Shown: positions 32,244 through 40,700 of the stretch, one piece after another
Numbering within the stretch: position 1 is the stretch's first letter
Layout: the number at the start of each line of letters is the position of its first letter
Position numbers and translations under genes: made by a program
Assembly (NCBI RefSeq): GCF_026262505.1
Contig: NC_067203.1
Location: forward strand, 6,076,001 to 6,140,000
Direction: 5' to 3'
DNA: 64,000 bases
Origin: Trichomonas vaginalis G3
Taxonomy: Eukaryota > Parabasalia > Trichomonadida > Trichomonadidae
Notes under the pieces: generated by a model
Told to the model about the DNA's origin: nothing
Database searches by the model: none
Seen by the model: only the letters and a program-made list of their open reading frames with translations

Positions 32244-32564
32244 ATGACGAAAACTATTGAGATAACAAACTACAACGGTCATGAGTTCAAGAATTTGTTC
32301 TTCGTTCCTCGTGAAAATACATTCTATCAGATACGAGGGAGAAAGGGTAAAGTTAGTTTGAGCGTTTACGACAACAAACATAATGGGAGATATATAAAAG
32401 CAATAGATACAAATGGTAAACGTGTTTCATTAGCTTTGTCAAAACTTACAGGTATAAACTATGACAGTGATTTTGACCTATATGAAGAAGAAAGTGAGTC
32501 AGAAGATTATGAGCTGTTATGTGAAGCACAGCAATGGGAAGCGCTGCAATACTTTTGTAAATGA
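32244..32564 (+). CDS. unknown 106-residue protein
   Basis: Starts MTKTIEITNYNGHEFKNLFF, has a basic, beta-type middle (YQIRGRKGKVSLSVYDNKHN) and an acidic C-terminus (EEESESEDYELLCE). The upstream leader has GAACGTTTATTTTTATAT immediately before the ATG. I do not recognise a family. The gene is intact by eye and close to the right limit of element A. Confidence 0.5.
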   Translation: MTKTIEITNYNGHEFKNLFFVPRENTFYQIRGRKGKVSLSVYDNKHNGRYIKAIDTNGKRVSLALSKLTGINYDSDFDLYEEESESEDYELLCEAQQWEALQYFCK

Positions 32565-32799
32565 GAACATTAGTGGGAACGTTAGTGAGAACGTTTATTT
32601 TTTCATTAGTGAAGTCGTTAGCGAAAATGTTGGTGAGCTCGTTAGTGAAGTGGTTGGCGGCTTTGTAAATATTTAAGGTTAAGTGAGTGTTGTCGTTTTG
32701 TGTTGTAAAATATACATTAATGGTTTCGTAAAGTGTCAAAACCGCTAAGTTGTGTACGGAGGCGCGCGGTGCCACAGTACACAAGATAGTCATACTAAC
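32565..32799. other. gap with short GTTAGTGA repeats
   Basis: Between 32565 and 32680 the phrase GTTAGTGAGAACG and variants (GTTAGCGAAAATG, GTTAGTGAAGTGG) recur five or six times, irregularly. The rest holds an isolated GC-rich patch (GGAGGCGCGCGGTGCC near 32,759). No gene is seen. Confidence 0.6.
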
Positions 32800-32998
32800 T
32801 GATAAAATGGACATGTTGACATTTCTAAACAAAAACTATCCAACTGCTGACGATTTCCTTCTATCTGACGTCAAGAAGAAATATAAAGAAACATTCGGCA
32901 TTGTTAAAACATTCGATGTACTGACAGAGGAAATCGAAGCCACAAAACTGTTTAGGATTTCAAATATACATCGTACAATTCATGTAAGACGCTTGTGA
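32800..32998 (+). pseudogene. remnant: tail of the CxxC gene
   Basis: Encodes MDMLTFLNKNYPTADDFLLS through SNIHRTIHVRRL, matching the tail of the products at 6230-7196 and 20712-21513 with several substitutions. Unlike the two blocks it is truly diverged, so it comes from an older or different element copy. It is followed directly by an AGGTGA hairpin, as in the other copies. Confidence 0.65.
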
Positions 32999-33000
32999 AA

Positions 33001-33306
33001 AAGAGGTGAGAAAAGAGGTGAGAAAACAGGTGAGATCTCACCTCTTCACCTAAAATATATTTTTATTGAATTCTGAGTAAAATGACATATGGAACACATA
33101 CTTTTTCAGTAAGGACATGTGGGGTGAGAAAAGAGGTGAGAAAACAGGTGAGATCTCACCTCTTCACCTAAAATATATTTTTGGGTCATTTACACTCATT
33201 TACGAAGAAGTCTTGACAAAACATGTACGAAGAAGTCTTGACATATGGGGTAGAAAAGAGGTGAGAAAACAGGTGAGATCTAACCACCTACCCTAAAATA
33301 TATTTT
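33001..33306. repeat. three AGGTGA-type hairpin modules in a row
   Basis: Modules lie at 33001-33064, 33121-33183 and 33248-33306, each with an AGGTGAGATCTCACCTCTTC-like core and a TAAAATATATTTTT tail. The third has a core that shifts to AGATCTAACC with GGTAGA/CTACC arms, as does the module at 45817. Pieces of the 25-bp repeat lie between them. Confidence 0.85.
33066..33120 (+). repeat. left copy of element-B direct repeat
   Basis: The stretch with GAATTCTGAGTAAAATGACA, TGGAACACATACTTTTTCAG and TAAGGACATGTGGGGT is found again in the same orientation at 45784-45905, about 12.7 kb away, next to another hairpin module. Confidence 0.75.
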
Positions 33307-33419
33307 TGTCTGATTTACGCTCATTTACGATGAAGTTTCGACAAAACATGTACGAAGAAGTTTATTTCCTGTGTTGTTGTCAAAATGTCATGTTGTCACT
33401 ATTTTCAAAAAGATGTTAG

Positions 33420-33720
33420 TTGACCGAGGGACCGAGGGACCTGGTTCCACCTAAAATATATTTTTGCTGAAAAAAATGACCAAATTTCATGAATTTCCTC
33501 ATATGTTTGCTACCCGAGGAAAACCGAGGGTAGAGATTCCGTACGAAAATCGTGAAAAAACTCTATGAAAATCGTGAAAAAATGCGACCCTAGGAAAATC
33601 GAGGGTCGCCTAAAACTCATGAAAATCGTAAAAAAACTCTATGAAAACAGTGAAAAAATGCGTCCCTCGGAAAATCGAGGGTCGCCTAAAACTCATGAAA
33701 ATCGTAAAAAAACTCTATGA
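33420..33720. repeat. imperfect repeats of CGAGGG and CTCATGAAAATCGT
   Basis: The phrase CTATGAAAATCGTGAAAAAA and the pair CCTCGGAAAATCGAGGGTCG recur about three times with a spacing near 90-95 bases. CCCTCGG and CCGAGGG parts can pair, so these are short hairpins. No gene is seen between 33,310 and 33,725. Confidence 0.65.
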
Positions 33721-33810
33721 AATCATATCTTTTATACAAGATAGAAAAAATAAAATAAAGTTAGTTTTTTATAAAATATTTTTTTTTTATTTTGTATGTA
33801 AGAACAGAAA

Positions 33811-34422
33811 ATGTTAAACATTGAGTTTGAAACAGTTAAAAAGATAGACAATGACACCAAAGTGGTTAGAATTGGTGATTTAAACGTAAGATACTCAAAG
33901 AAATACAACAAATATTCTTTGTCAGACATTCTAACACTATCTGGAAAGAGAGCAAGCGACTGGGTTAGAAATGCTTCTACTCAGAAAATTTTGACAAGAA
34001 ATCCTGAGCTTATGATATCGGTAAGATTCTATGGAACTGCAGCATATCTCATCGACAAAAGTCTTATACCAGTAGTTTTGTTATGGTTAGACCCAGTTGT
34101 TGGATATAATTTCATAACATATGGTTCATTCGATACGGAACGTTGCAGTGAAGGCTTACTTTACATCGTTCAGAAACCGAAGGACTTCAATACAAAGAGA
34201 TATAAGATAGGAAGAACATTTAATATAACTCAAAGATATGACAATACAGTCAATAGAGTTAAGGTTGTGTTTGTTAACGATATGAGAGCTGCTGAAACAG
34301 AACTACTTGAAAAGTTTGAGAAAATGTATGGTGCTCCCACGAAAGGTAAAGAAACGTTTGAAGTAGATGAGATAGCTAAAGCTATAAAATTATTTGACGA
34401 AGTTGCTGAAAAATACATGTAA
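33811..34422 (+). CDS. KilA-N-like protein with C-terminal GIY-YIG (T5orf172-type) domain
   Basis: A 203-residue protein. The N-terminal part has a KilA-N-like arrangement (KYNKYSLSDILTLSGKRASDW near residues 30-50 and IDKSLIPVVLLWLDPVVGYN near 82-101). The C-terminal part has the pattern of T5orf172/GIY-YIG nucleases: GLLYIVQKPKD, RYKIGRTFNITQRY, then FVNDMRAAETELLEKF and KGKETFEV. This pairing is known in phages and large DNA viruses; the nuclease domain could act in host takeover, recombination or selfish homing. Active-site residues match by pattern only. The leader is TTTTGTATGTAAGAACAG. The frame looks whole. Confidence 0.7.
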   Translation: MLNIEFETVKKIDNDTKVVRIGDLNVRYSKKYNKYSLSDILTLSGKRASDWVRNASTQKILTRNPELMISVRFYGTAAYLIDKSLIPVVLLWLDPVVGYNFITYGSFDTERCSEGLLYIVQKPKDFNTKRYKIGRTFNITQRYDNTVNRVKVVFVNDMRAAETELLEKFEKMYGAPTKGKETFEVDEIAKAIKLFDEVAEKYM

Positions 34423-34511
34423 AGCGTTTATTTTTGGTCTTTTATACAAGATAGAAAATAACGCTAGTTTTTTAAAAAATATTTTTTTTATTTTGTATGT
34501 AAAGACAGATA

Positions 34512-35349
34512 TGTCAACAACAGAGAACACAACAACTGCTATCGTTCATGAAGATATAAATGAAGAATACGAGTGGGTTCAGTTTAACAAACAGTTACGT
34601 CTCATTCGTTCGGTCAAAGATGACATGTACCAAATGCAAAGTATTTTGACAGCATGTTTTGCTCCAGACACTAAGAAACCACAAGACTGGTTTAGGAACC
34701 AAAGCACACAAGAATTTTTGAGCGAAGCACAGCGAGACATACTTTTTTCTGAAAATCGTGAAGAACAGCGAGTAAGTAAAAAATCTTACTCGCCAAAACT
34801 CTATGAAAATCGTGAAAAATTACCAAACGGTTTGAGAGGATATTATGTTCATAGACTTTTAGTAAATGCTGTTGCAATGTGGGCTTCAGCTCGTTATGCT
34901 TGGTATGTTTGTAAACTTCTTGACGAAATTCATAGACAAGAACGTGAAGAGCTAGAGAACAAGCTTGAAGCAAAAGACAAAAACATACAGAAAAGAATAC
35001 CACGTTCGGTACCAAAAGGAAAGGAAAAGAACTATAAGTATATGATTTACACTGAAGAGATGGAAAATGAAGAAGACAGAGATATGGTTATGTTGCATTT
35101 AGTCAGAAGAAACAACAAAAGCTTTACGACCTTGCTAAGATTTACAAATCTGACAGAAATTGGTTCTATCGCGAAAACTTACCGATTTCAATGACACCGA
35201 ATGAAGATGTTAAACAGATAGTTCAAGATACGTTACCTCAAACACACTATGATATGAAAGGTTGTACAATTCTTACCTTCAAAGAAGATTTGCCGCTACT
35301 GAAAGAAAAAATAACAGAGTATTTTGACAACTTCAAACAAGCAGAGTAG
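34512..35349 (+). pseudogene. KilA-N / DUF3627-type gene of element B (broken)
   Basis: Close relative of 8321-9181 with many substitutions, so a separate lineage and not a duplicate of the blocks. The KilA-N half (FRNQSTQEFLSEAQRD, GLRGYYVHRLLVNAVAMWAS) and the DUF3627-like half (GKEKNYKYMIYTEEMENEED) are visible. The true start is the ATG at 34512 after TTTTGTATGTAAAGACAGAT. Broken (about one break). Confidence 0.7.
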
Positions 35350-35439
35350 ATGAACCATTTATTTTTCAAGCTTGACACCAAAGATGGCTCAGGTAGCTCT
35401 ATAAGGTAAATTGTCTTGTCAAATCCTTCTGGCATTCCG

Positions 35440-35785
35440 AGTCCTTCCTTCCAACAGGAAAAGTTTTTCCTTCCAACAGGAAAAAAATTTCCTTCCAACA
35501 GGAAAAGTTTTTCCTTCCAACAGGAAAAAAATTTCCTTCCAACAGGAAAAAAATTTCCTTCCGACAGGAAAAATTTTTCTTTCCGACAGGAAAAATTTTC
35601 CCAGTTGTTCGTCCGTAAACCATTCAAATTTTCGAAAATTGAGAACTTTTTGGTCGAACTTCAGAAAAAGTTTTTCCTTCCGACAGGAAAAGTTTTTCCT
35701 TCCGACAGAAAAAATTTTTCTTTCCAACAGGAAAAGTTCTTCCATCCAACAGGAAAAGTTCTTCCTTCCGACAGGACACAAACGG
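35440..35785. repeat. palindromic minisatellite, unit about 22 bp
   Basis: Units of TTTTTCCTTCCAACAGGAAA or TTCCTTCCGACAGGAAAAAT repeat about seven times at 35440-35600 and five more at 35670-35785, split by a non-repeat stretch. Each unit is itself a small hairpin (TTTTTCCT with AGGAAAAA). Both strands are open in several frames only because of the repeat, and no protein is claimed. Confidence 0.9.
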
Positions 35786-35879
35786 ATGACTGACATTCCT
35801 CTTCCTGAATGTCTTCCAAAGCCAGAAGAACCGACAGCCCCAGCACCACAACAGACTAAGACTAAAACACTTACATTTT

Positions 35880-36757
35880 TCAAGCTTGACTTTTTACAAT
35901 TTGAACTTTGTTCGCGTAGATATGAATTCTGAAAGAAGTATGAGGGTCTTGTATGACTTTGTACTTCTCCCATAGTTCATGTCTGTCAAACTTACCTGCC
36001 ATGGACTCTTTCATAAGTTCCATGAAATCGTCTTCGGACAATCCGGGGAAAAGTATAATATCAGTAAGTATTCTCTTTACATCCTTACTTAAACTCTTGG
36101 CTGTCTGTACACAAATGACAACTGAGATGTTAAAGTGTCTGAGCTTCTTAAGAATTCGACACATATCTTGTTCTCTGTTCTTTAACAAAGGATGAGAAGC
36201 AAAGTCATCTAAGATAAGAAGACATCTATGAGGGTAAGTCTTCCAATCGTAAGATTGCAATTTCTTCGAAATGTATTCTATCTCTTTCTGTTTGTTTCTG
36301 AAGTGTTTCTTCTCTAATATTCTCTGCATTTCCTCATTTGGGTCTTTAAACTTCGAATTGACATACTCATTTATAGCATTGTACTTCAAAACTCTTCTTT
36401 GGTACTTCTTTATCCAATCTAACAACTCAGAGTCTTTTATACATACTAACTTAGACTTCTTTATAATATCTTTGAACGAATTGACGGTTTGGTCAAATTG
36501 ACCCGAAGTACTACAAATGACTACTAACTCATAGAATGGGTTCTTCTCATCTAGTTCTTGTTGTTGTGCAGCCATTTTAAGATAAGTGAAAGTCTTACCA
36601 GACCCAGGTGGTGCAATTAGACCTGTTATACCATTCTGAGCAAATAAGAACTTGTCATGTATGGGTTTTATCTGAGCATTTTCCAACTTCCTCTTGTTCT
36701 TGTTTAAAACATTCTCAAATTTCTTGTCAATGTCAGCAAACTTTTTTTCTAACATAT
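35880..36757 (-). CDS. FtsK/HerA-type genome-packaging ATPase (A32-like)
   Basis: The P-loop LIAPPGSGKTFTYLK (near 36,585-36,625) and the Walker B CLLILDDFAS (near 36,200-36,230) are clear. Further features (VVICVQTAKSL, ILFPGLSEDDF) fit the A32-like packaging ATPases of Polintons, virophages and NCLDVs, which drive DNA into the capsid. The ATG at 36757 (MLEKKFADIDKK) is preferred because the earlier in-frame ATG at 36857 would overlap the divergent gene at 36792; this gives about 292 residues. The frame is whole. The 3' end lies close to the minisatellite. No such gene was found in the visible part of element A. Confidence 0.85.
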
Positions 36758-36791
36758 TTTTAGAAAAATTAAAATTTTTATCTTTTAGAAA
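36758..36791. promoter_or_regulatory. 34-base divergent promoter region
   Basis: The gap between the two divergent ATGs is purely AT-rich and holds a TTTTTAGAAAA-like stretch at both sides plus TTTTTATCTTTTAGAAA on the plus strand, again the TTTTTATC motif close to a start. Untranslated leaders here must be only a few bases long. Confidence 0.5.
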
Positions 36792-37244
36792 ATGTCTAGC
36801 GATTTCGCTATCTATATTCGAGACAAGCTCTTCGACAGCAAAACATCTGTCGACCATAAAATCTTACATAGTGTAAACAAGAAAGGGGAATTTGTTCTAA
36901 AGTTCTGTTTCTGGGAATATGACAAGAACCATAAAACATTAAGCAGAGCAGTCTTAAAATTTGTCAATGACAGACTTGTTGACAGAGATGACGCCTCTTG
37001 GAGAGATGAAGTCCAACAAAACTTCTTAGAATGCAAAGAAGACACATGCGCTGTTCTTGAAAATGAAATAGAAAACAGAATAGAAGAGCTATTAAAGGAC
37101 AAAGAACTTTTACAGAAATATGGTTCTGAGAAGTTTGACATAACTCCACCAGAGAAGAAGAAGAGAGAAAAGAAAGAAAAGAAAGTAGAAGAAGAGAAGA
37201 AAGAACCTGAACCAGTTCCAGAGAAAAAGAAATTTGACATGTAA
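36792..37244 (+). CDS. unknown 150-residue protein, relative of the element A 124-residue protein
   Basis: The N-terminal half (FVLKFCFWEYDKNHKTLSRA then VLKFVNDRLVD) aligns by eye with the 7839-8213 product. The C-terminal part is a strongly charged tail of Lys and Glu repeats (EKKKREKKEKKVEEEKKEPE). It is divergent from the packaging ATPase. Function unknown; its conservation between two unlike elements suggests a shared role such as regulation or virion assembly. Confidence 0.55.
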   Translation: MSSDFAIYIRDKLFDSKTSVDHKILHSVNKKGEFVLKFCFWEYDKNHKTLSRAVLKFVNDRLVDRDDASWRDEVQQNFLECKEDTCAVLENEIENRIEELLKDKELLQKYGSEKFDITPPEKKKREKKEKKVEEEKKEPEPVPEKKKFDM

Positions 37245-37259
37245 AAATAAAATTTTATT

Positions 37260-37677
37260 TTTAGAACATTTCTGGTCAATGTCAATGTTCTCTTCCTCTT
37301 TAGGAGCAAACACTGGCTTAGACTCTAAAATCTTTTTACCCAATTTACCTTGAACTTCAACTATCTTAGACTCATAATATTCATAGTCGTCTGCTTTCTT
37401 TGGTTCATAAGGTATAACAAGTTTGTATGCTTTGCCTTCTTAAGGTTTGAAAACCTTCTGTCAAAACTTTCTTTGACTGTTAACAAACCTTCTATGTCTA
37501 AGTCTTCAAATTTCGCACATTTTTAGTCACAATAGCAAACTTAACTGGTTCGATGTTCCAAACTTTGTCAAATGTAGACTTTTCAAAATGGTAGAAGTAA
37601 ACATTCAAATATGTGAATGGGTCTAGTTCTTCTTTAAGTCCTGACATGTACTTGTTTACTGAGATGAATTTCGTCAT
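37260..37677 (-). pseudogene. unknown gene between helicase and ATPase (broken)
   Basis: The start reads MTKFISVNKYMSGLKEELDP and FTYLNVYFYHFEKSTFDKVW after a TTTTATCCGATAGAAAAG leader. Later parts are in pieces (about three breaks). I do not recognise a family. Confidence 0.45.
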
Positions 37678-37714
37678 CTTTTCTATCGGATAAAAAAATA
37701 TTTTTTTTTAAAAT

Positions 37715-38950
37715 TTACTCAGAAAAATTTTTCTTTGTATATACACCATTCTGTACGTCTAAAAGACTTTTGACATTTGCCAAGAATGTTCGTTTAGACG
37801 CTGTCATATAACCATACTCTTGGCAATATTGTTTATATTCATCGTACAATGACCTTTCATCTAAACACTCAAAGTCAGTTTCATCTATGAACAGTTCATA
37901 TACACTCTTGTTTGCTTCTAACAATGTTTGTCTCTCTTCGGTATGTGGAATTTGTCTTGGATTGAACTTAGAAATATCTAATGTCATGAAATATGAGAAC
38001 AAGTGGTTGTAAAAGTCAGATGTCAAAGTTTCTGCTAAGTCGTCAAAATATTCTGTATCTTGCATATGAGAATCTGACGTTCTGACAACTACATATCTTC
38101 TGTCAGAACTTTCTAACTTCATCGGAACAGCATTGTTTGAAACCATGACGAAGTTTGCAACATTTTCACAAACTCTTTGGTCTCTATACTTTCTTTCAAC
38201 AATTCCAACTTTGTCTGTTATAAGACTCTTCAAAGCATCCGAGTTCAAAACTTTTGTTGTATCTATACTTTGAAGTTCGTTACATACTATAAGTTTCATA
38301 TTCTCTATTGAAGAGTTAAATTTACCGCAGATGTTTTCTAAGTTTGTCATATTCGGATTCGAATAGCCCTCTAACAGTTTGCATAAGATATCTGTAAAGA
38401 AAGTGTTCTTACCTGTTCCTTGTTTTCCAATTATGATGAGAGCAGTTTCATTTTTAGCACTTGGATGTTGTAAGATGTTTGCAAACCAACATAAGATATA
38501 CTCATAGACTCTTTCGTTTCCATTGCATATAATTTCTTTGACATGGTCTAACCAAGCTTCTATAACATTTTCTTTCCATTCTACTTGTTCGTATTTATAT
38601 CCAGTGAAGATAGAATAGAAGTTTGGAGATGGTGTATAGAACTTTATACCACGAACTGAAAAATCTTCTAACTTTGACAATAAGATATCCCAAGCATCTA
38701 ACATCTTCATACCAACTTGTACGACTTTTATTTTCTTAAGTTTCTGTCTACATTCTTGTTCTGAAACTATTGTCGCTTTAGGTTTGTTAAAGACTACATC
38801 CCATTCTTTCATAACATAACATTCTGGGGCAGAGTCGACATAAATGACTAAACGTTTCAAATTCTCGACTGCTTTGTTATAGTCTCTAAATGGACACATA
38901 TTTCTGAAGGCTTGGAAGTCATAAAAATCTGAAACATCTATTCTGTACAT
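37715..38950 (-). CDS. superfamily 3 (D5-like) helicase
   Basis: 411 residues. The C-terminal two thirds hold the SF3 motifs in order: Walker A LIIIGKQGTGKNTFF (near 38,395-38,440), Walker B MKLIVCNELQS (near 38,270-38,300), motif C FVMVSNNAVP (near 38,130-38,155), then RRYVVVRTS as the arginine-finger region. The N-terminal part (DWKEWDVVFNK-type) has no primase motifs that I can see. SF3 helicases unwind DNA for replication in virophages, polinton-like viruses and NCLDVs. With no polymerase found in element B, this is its only recognisable replication gene. The frame is whole; a very AT-rich leader precedes the ATG. Confidence 0.85.
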   Translation of the reverse strand: MYRIDVSDFYDFQAFRNMCPFRDYNKAVENLKRLVIYVDSAPECYVMKEWDVVFNKPKATIVSEQECRQKLKKIKVVQVGMKMLDAWDILLSKLEDFSVRGIKFYTPSPNFYSIFTGYKYEQVEWKENVIEAWLDHVKEIICNGNERVYEYILCWFANILQHPSAKNETALIIIGKQGTGKNTFFTDILCKLLEGYSNPNMTNLENICGKFNSSIENMKLIVCNELQSIDTTKVLNSDALKSLITDKVGIVERKYRDQRVCENVANFVMVSNNAVPMKLESSDRRYVVVRTSDSHMQDTEYFDDLAETLTSDFYNHLFSYFMTLDISKFNPRQIPHTEERQTLLEANKSVYELFIDETDFECLDERSLYDEYKQYCQEYGYMTASKRTFLANVKSLLDVQNGVYTKKNFSE

Positions 38951-38979
38951 TTTTATAAAAATAAAAAAAAATATTTTTT

Positions 38980-39785
38980 TTATTCTTGACTTTGTTGTTG
39001 CATTTGTTCCATTTGTTGCATTTGTTGTTCTTGAGCTATTTGTTGTTGAAGTTGTTCTTGTAATACAATACTTTCACCAGTTGCATCTTCCAATTCGAAA
39101 CTTTCTGCCGTCATTGACAAATACATAGGACATAAAAGTTTTACAGGAACAAAGTTTGCGTCAACTAAGGTTAAGTTTATGTTTGCTAAAGTGTTTGAGT
39201 TTACTAAAGCTGAAAACTCTGCATTCGAATGAACAATAGGCAAACCAGCAGAGAATGTGTTGTTTATACGCATGAGTATCTTTTGGTCATAGTAGTTTCT
39301 GTCAACATTCGAATAGCACTTTGAACCTAAGTTTGAAACATATATAAAATAGGTGTACTTAAAGTCAATGGAACAGACATTCCTTGTATGACACCTTTTC
39401 CTGTTATAGGAAACTGTTGGTAGTAAAAACCAGATATAAGTTTTGTATTATAGCTCATATCGTTTATAGTAAACTCAGTCGGACATCCAAACATAATGAA
39501 ACCTGCTCTAGTTGCAGCACATGTTACATCCGTCCTTAAAGTATTAAATAAGTCAACAAAACCTGTTGGTGGTATATCTGAGTAAGTATCTTCAAAGGAG
39601 TATTTTTTACCATTCACAACAACAAAGTCTTCTGGTGTCAAAAGAGCAAAACAGGCTTTAGTCGTCATCGTGTTTAAGGTCAGTTTACAATATCGTCCTT
39701 GAGGACTTTGTAAGTTTGTTGTTATAGAATTATATGACTCAGGGTTTTTAGTCGTAATAGTATAAACCACTATGTCTTCTGCCAT
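38980..39785 (-). pseudogene. putative minor capsid/penton gene of element B (broken)
   Basis: Beta-rich protein starting MAEDIVVYTITTKNPESYNS, with YCKLTLNTMTTKACFALLTP, FGCPTEFTIND and, later, MRINNTFSAGLPIVHSNAEF and LTLVDANFVPVKLLCPMYLS, ending in a Gln-rich tail (QQQIAQEQQMQQMEQMQQQ). Total length near 265 residues and the position beside the capsid gene fit a penton. Broken (about one break). The family assignment is inference. Confidence 0.45.
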
Positions 39786-39789
39786 TTAC

Positions 39790-40371
39790 TTAGCAACTAA
39801 ATTTTAATGAAATGTTGTGGTCGTCAAATATTTTTATAACGTCTGGGAAACTATATTTTAAGTTCAACGTTTCACCTCCTTTCATAACGTATATCTTGTC
39901 AATGACATTATATGAAACACCACAGCAAGCAATGTCGGGTTCTATTTCTTTGATGTTTATATCGTCTGCCTCTGTCAAAAGTTTCAATAGTTCTTTCAAA
40001 ACTTCATGAGGTGCAATGACATATGAGTTCACTTTTACAGGGTTGTGTTCGACCAAGTTTAACATTATACTTAAAGCTTGACAAATCTTCTCCTGAGTTT
40101 TAAGTTTGTCTTTCAGTTGTTGGTAGTCGTTTCGAATATCTGCAACAGAACTTAAGTCTCTGCTAACTTCAGGATATGTTGGTTGTTCTTTTACAGGAAC
40201 TATTGTTATACCATCTTTGTCTTCGTATGGTTTCCCCACTTCAACATCTCTGTCTTTGACATTGACAACAACACTTTGACTGTTTGTTTGAGTTGGTGAA
40301 TTTAACTTCACATCTGCCACCGCCATTAAACCTTTTGAAACACTTACGCTTCTATTTTTCGGAAATGACAT
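39790..40371 (-). CDS. unknown 193-residue protein of element B
   Basis: The start at ATG 40371 (MSFPKNRSVSVSKGLMAVAD) is chosen over a hydrophobic non-ATG upstream extension. The middle has a helical stretch (DIRNDYQQLKDKLKTQEKIC) and the C-terminal part is mixed (IACCGVSYNVIDKIYVMKGG). It lies between the putative penton and major capsid genes on the same strand, so a virion or assembly role is likely but unproven. The frame is whole. Confidence 0.5.
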   Translation of the reverse strand: MSFPKNRSVSVSKGLMAVADVKLNSPTQTNSQSVVVNVKDRDVEVGKPYEDKDGITIVPVKEQPTYPEVSRDLSSVADIRNDYQQLKDKLKTQEKICQALSIMLNLVEHNPVKVNSYVIAPHEVLKELLKLLTEADDINIKEIEPDIACCGVSYNVIDKIYVMKGGETLNLKYSFPDVIKIFDDHNISLKFSC

Positions 40372-40390
40372 TTTACTTAGAATAAAAAGA

Positions 40391-40690
40391 TGGACGTATT
40401 TGAGTATCTCTTCGAATTGAAGCAAAACAAAGTTTACACACACAAACAATACAATACACTGATAGAATAGTTCTTTACACAAACAATGGAAAATGTTATA
40501 GAATAGCAGTCTTTGCTGAACCAAAATATTTTCATAAAGCAAAGAAAGTTGGTATAACTGAAATGGTGAAAGTTCTTGACGTTGACAAAATATAACAACA
40601 AAACTGACCGATATTTCTAAAGGTAAGTTTATAATACAATACTATGTCAAAACTGGCGTACTGTCAATATTTGACGGAGAGAAGTCAGTT
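40391..40690 (+). pseudogene. remnant of a plus-strand gene
   Basis: Starts MDVFEYLFELKQNKVYTHKQ directly after the 19-base divergent gap with the 40371 gene. It continues in pieces (about three breaks) with a stretch like AVFAEPKYFHKAKKVGITEM. It is cut off where the capsid gene's 3' end begins. Function not recognised. Confidence 0.4.
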
Positions 40691-40700
40691 CAAGAACAAC

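Larger units (their letters stand above)
1..33000 (+). mobile_element. Element A: Polinton/Maverick, left end outside window
   Basis: The parts seen are a fibre-like gene, a retroviral-type integrase, KilA-N genes, protein-primed DNA polymerase B, a putative double jelly-roll capsid protein and small structural-type proteins. Integrase plus protein-primed polymerase plus capsid is the defining set of Polintons. No packaging ATPase or adenovirus-type protease was recognised in this part; they may lie left of the window. The element is broken, with several genes interrupted. It contains a large direct duplication (6,390-16,077 against 20,712-30,390) with a noisy partial copy between. The near identity of the two blocks points to a young insertion or to an assembly duplication. 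The right limit is approximate and set where the gene content changes to element B. Confidence 0.85.

Noticed and set aside
32759-32775. CpG-rich patch as a promoter island.
   Set aside because: A single short patch in a decayed stretch with no gene start beside it.
35440-35785. Possible CRISPR array (regular repeats of about 22 bp).
   Set aside because: Units abut one another with no unique spacers, vary by base changes and sit in a eukaryotic element.
35416-35973. Several overlapping frames on both strands with FSFQQEKF-like or FPVGRKNF-like repeats.
   Set aside because: They are open only because the minisatellite unit has no stop in several frames. There is no start context or conserved domain.
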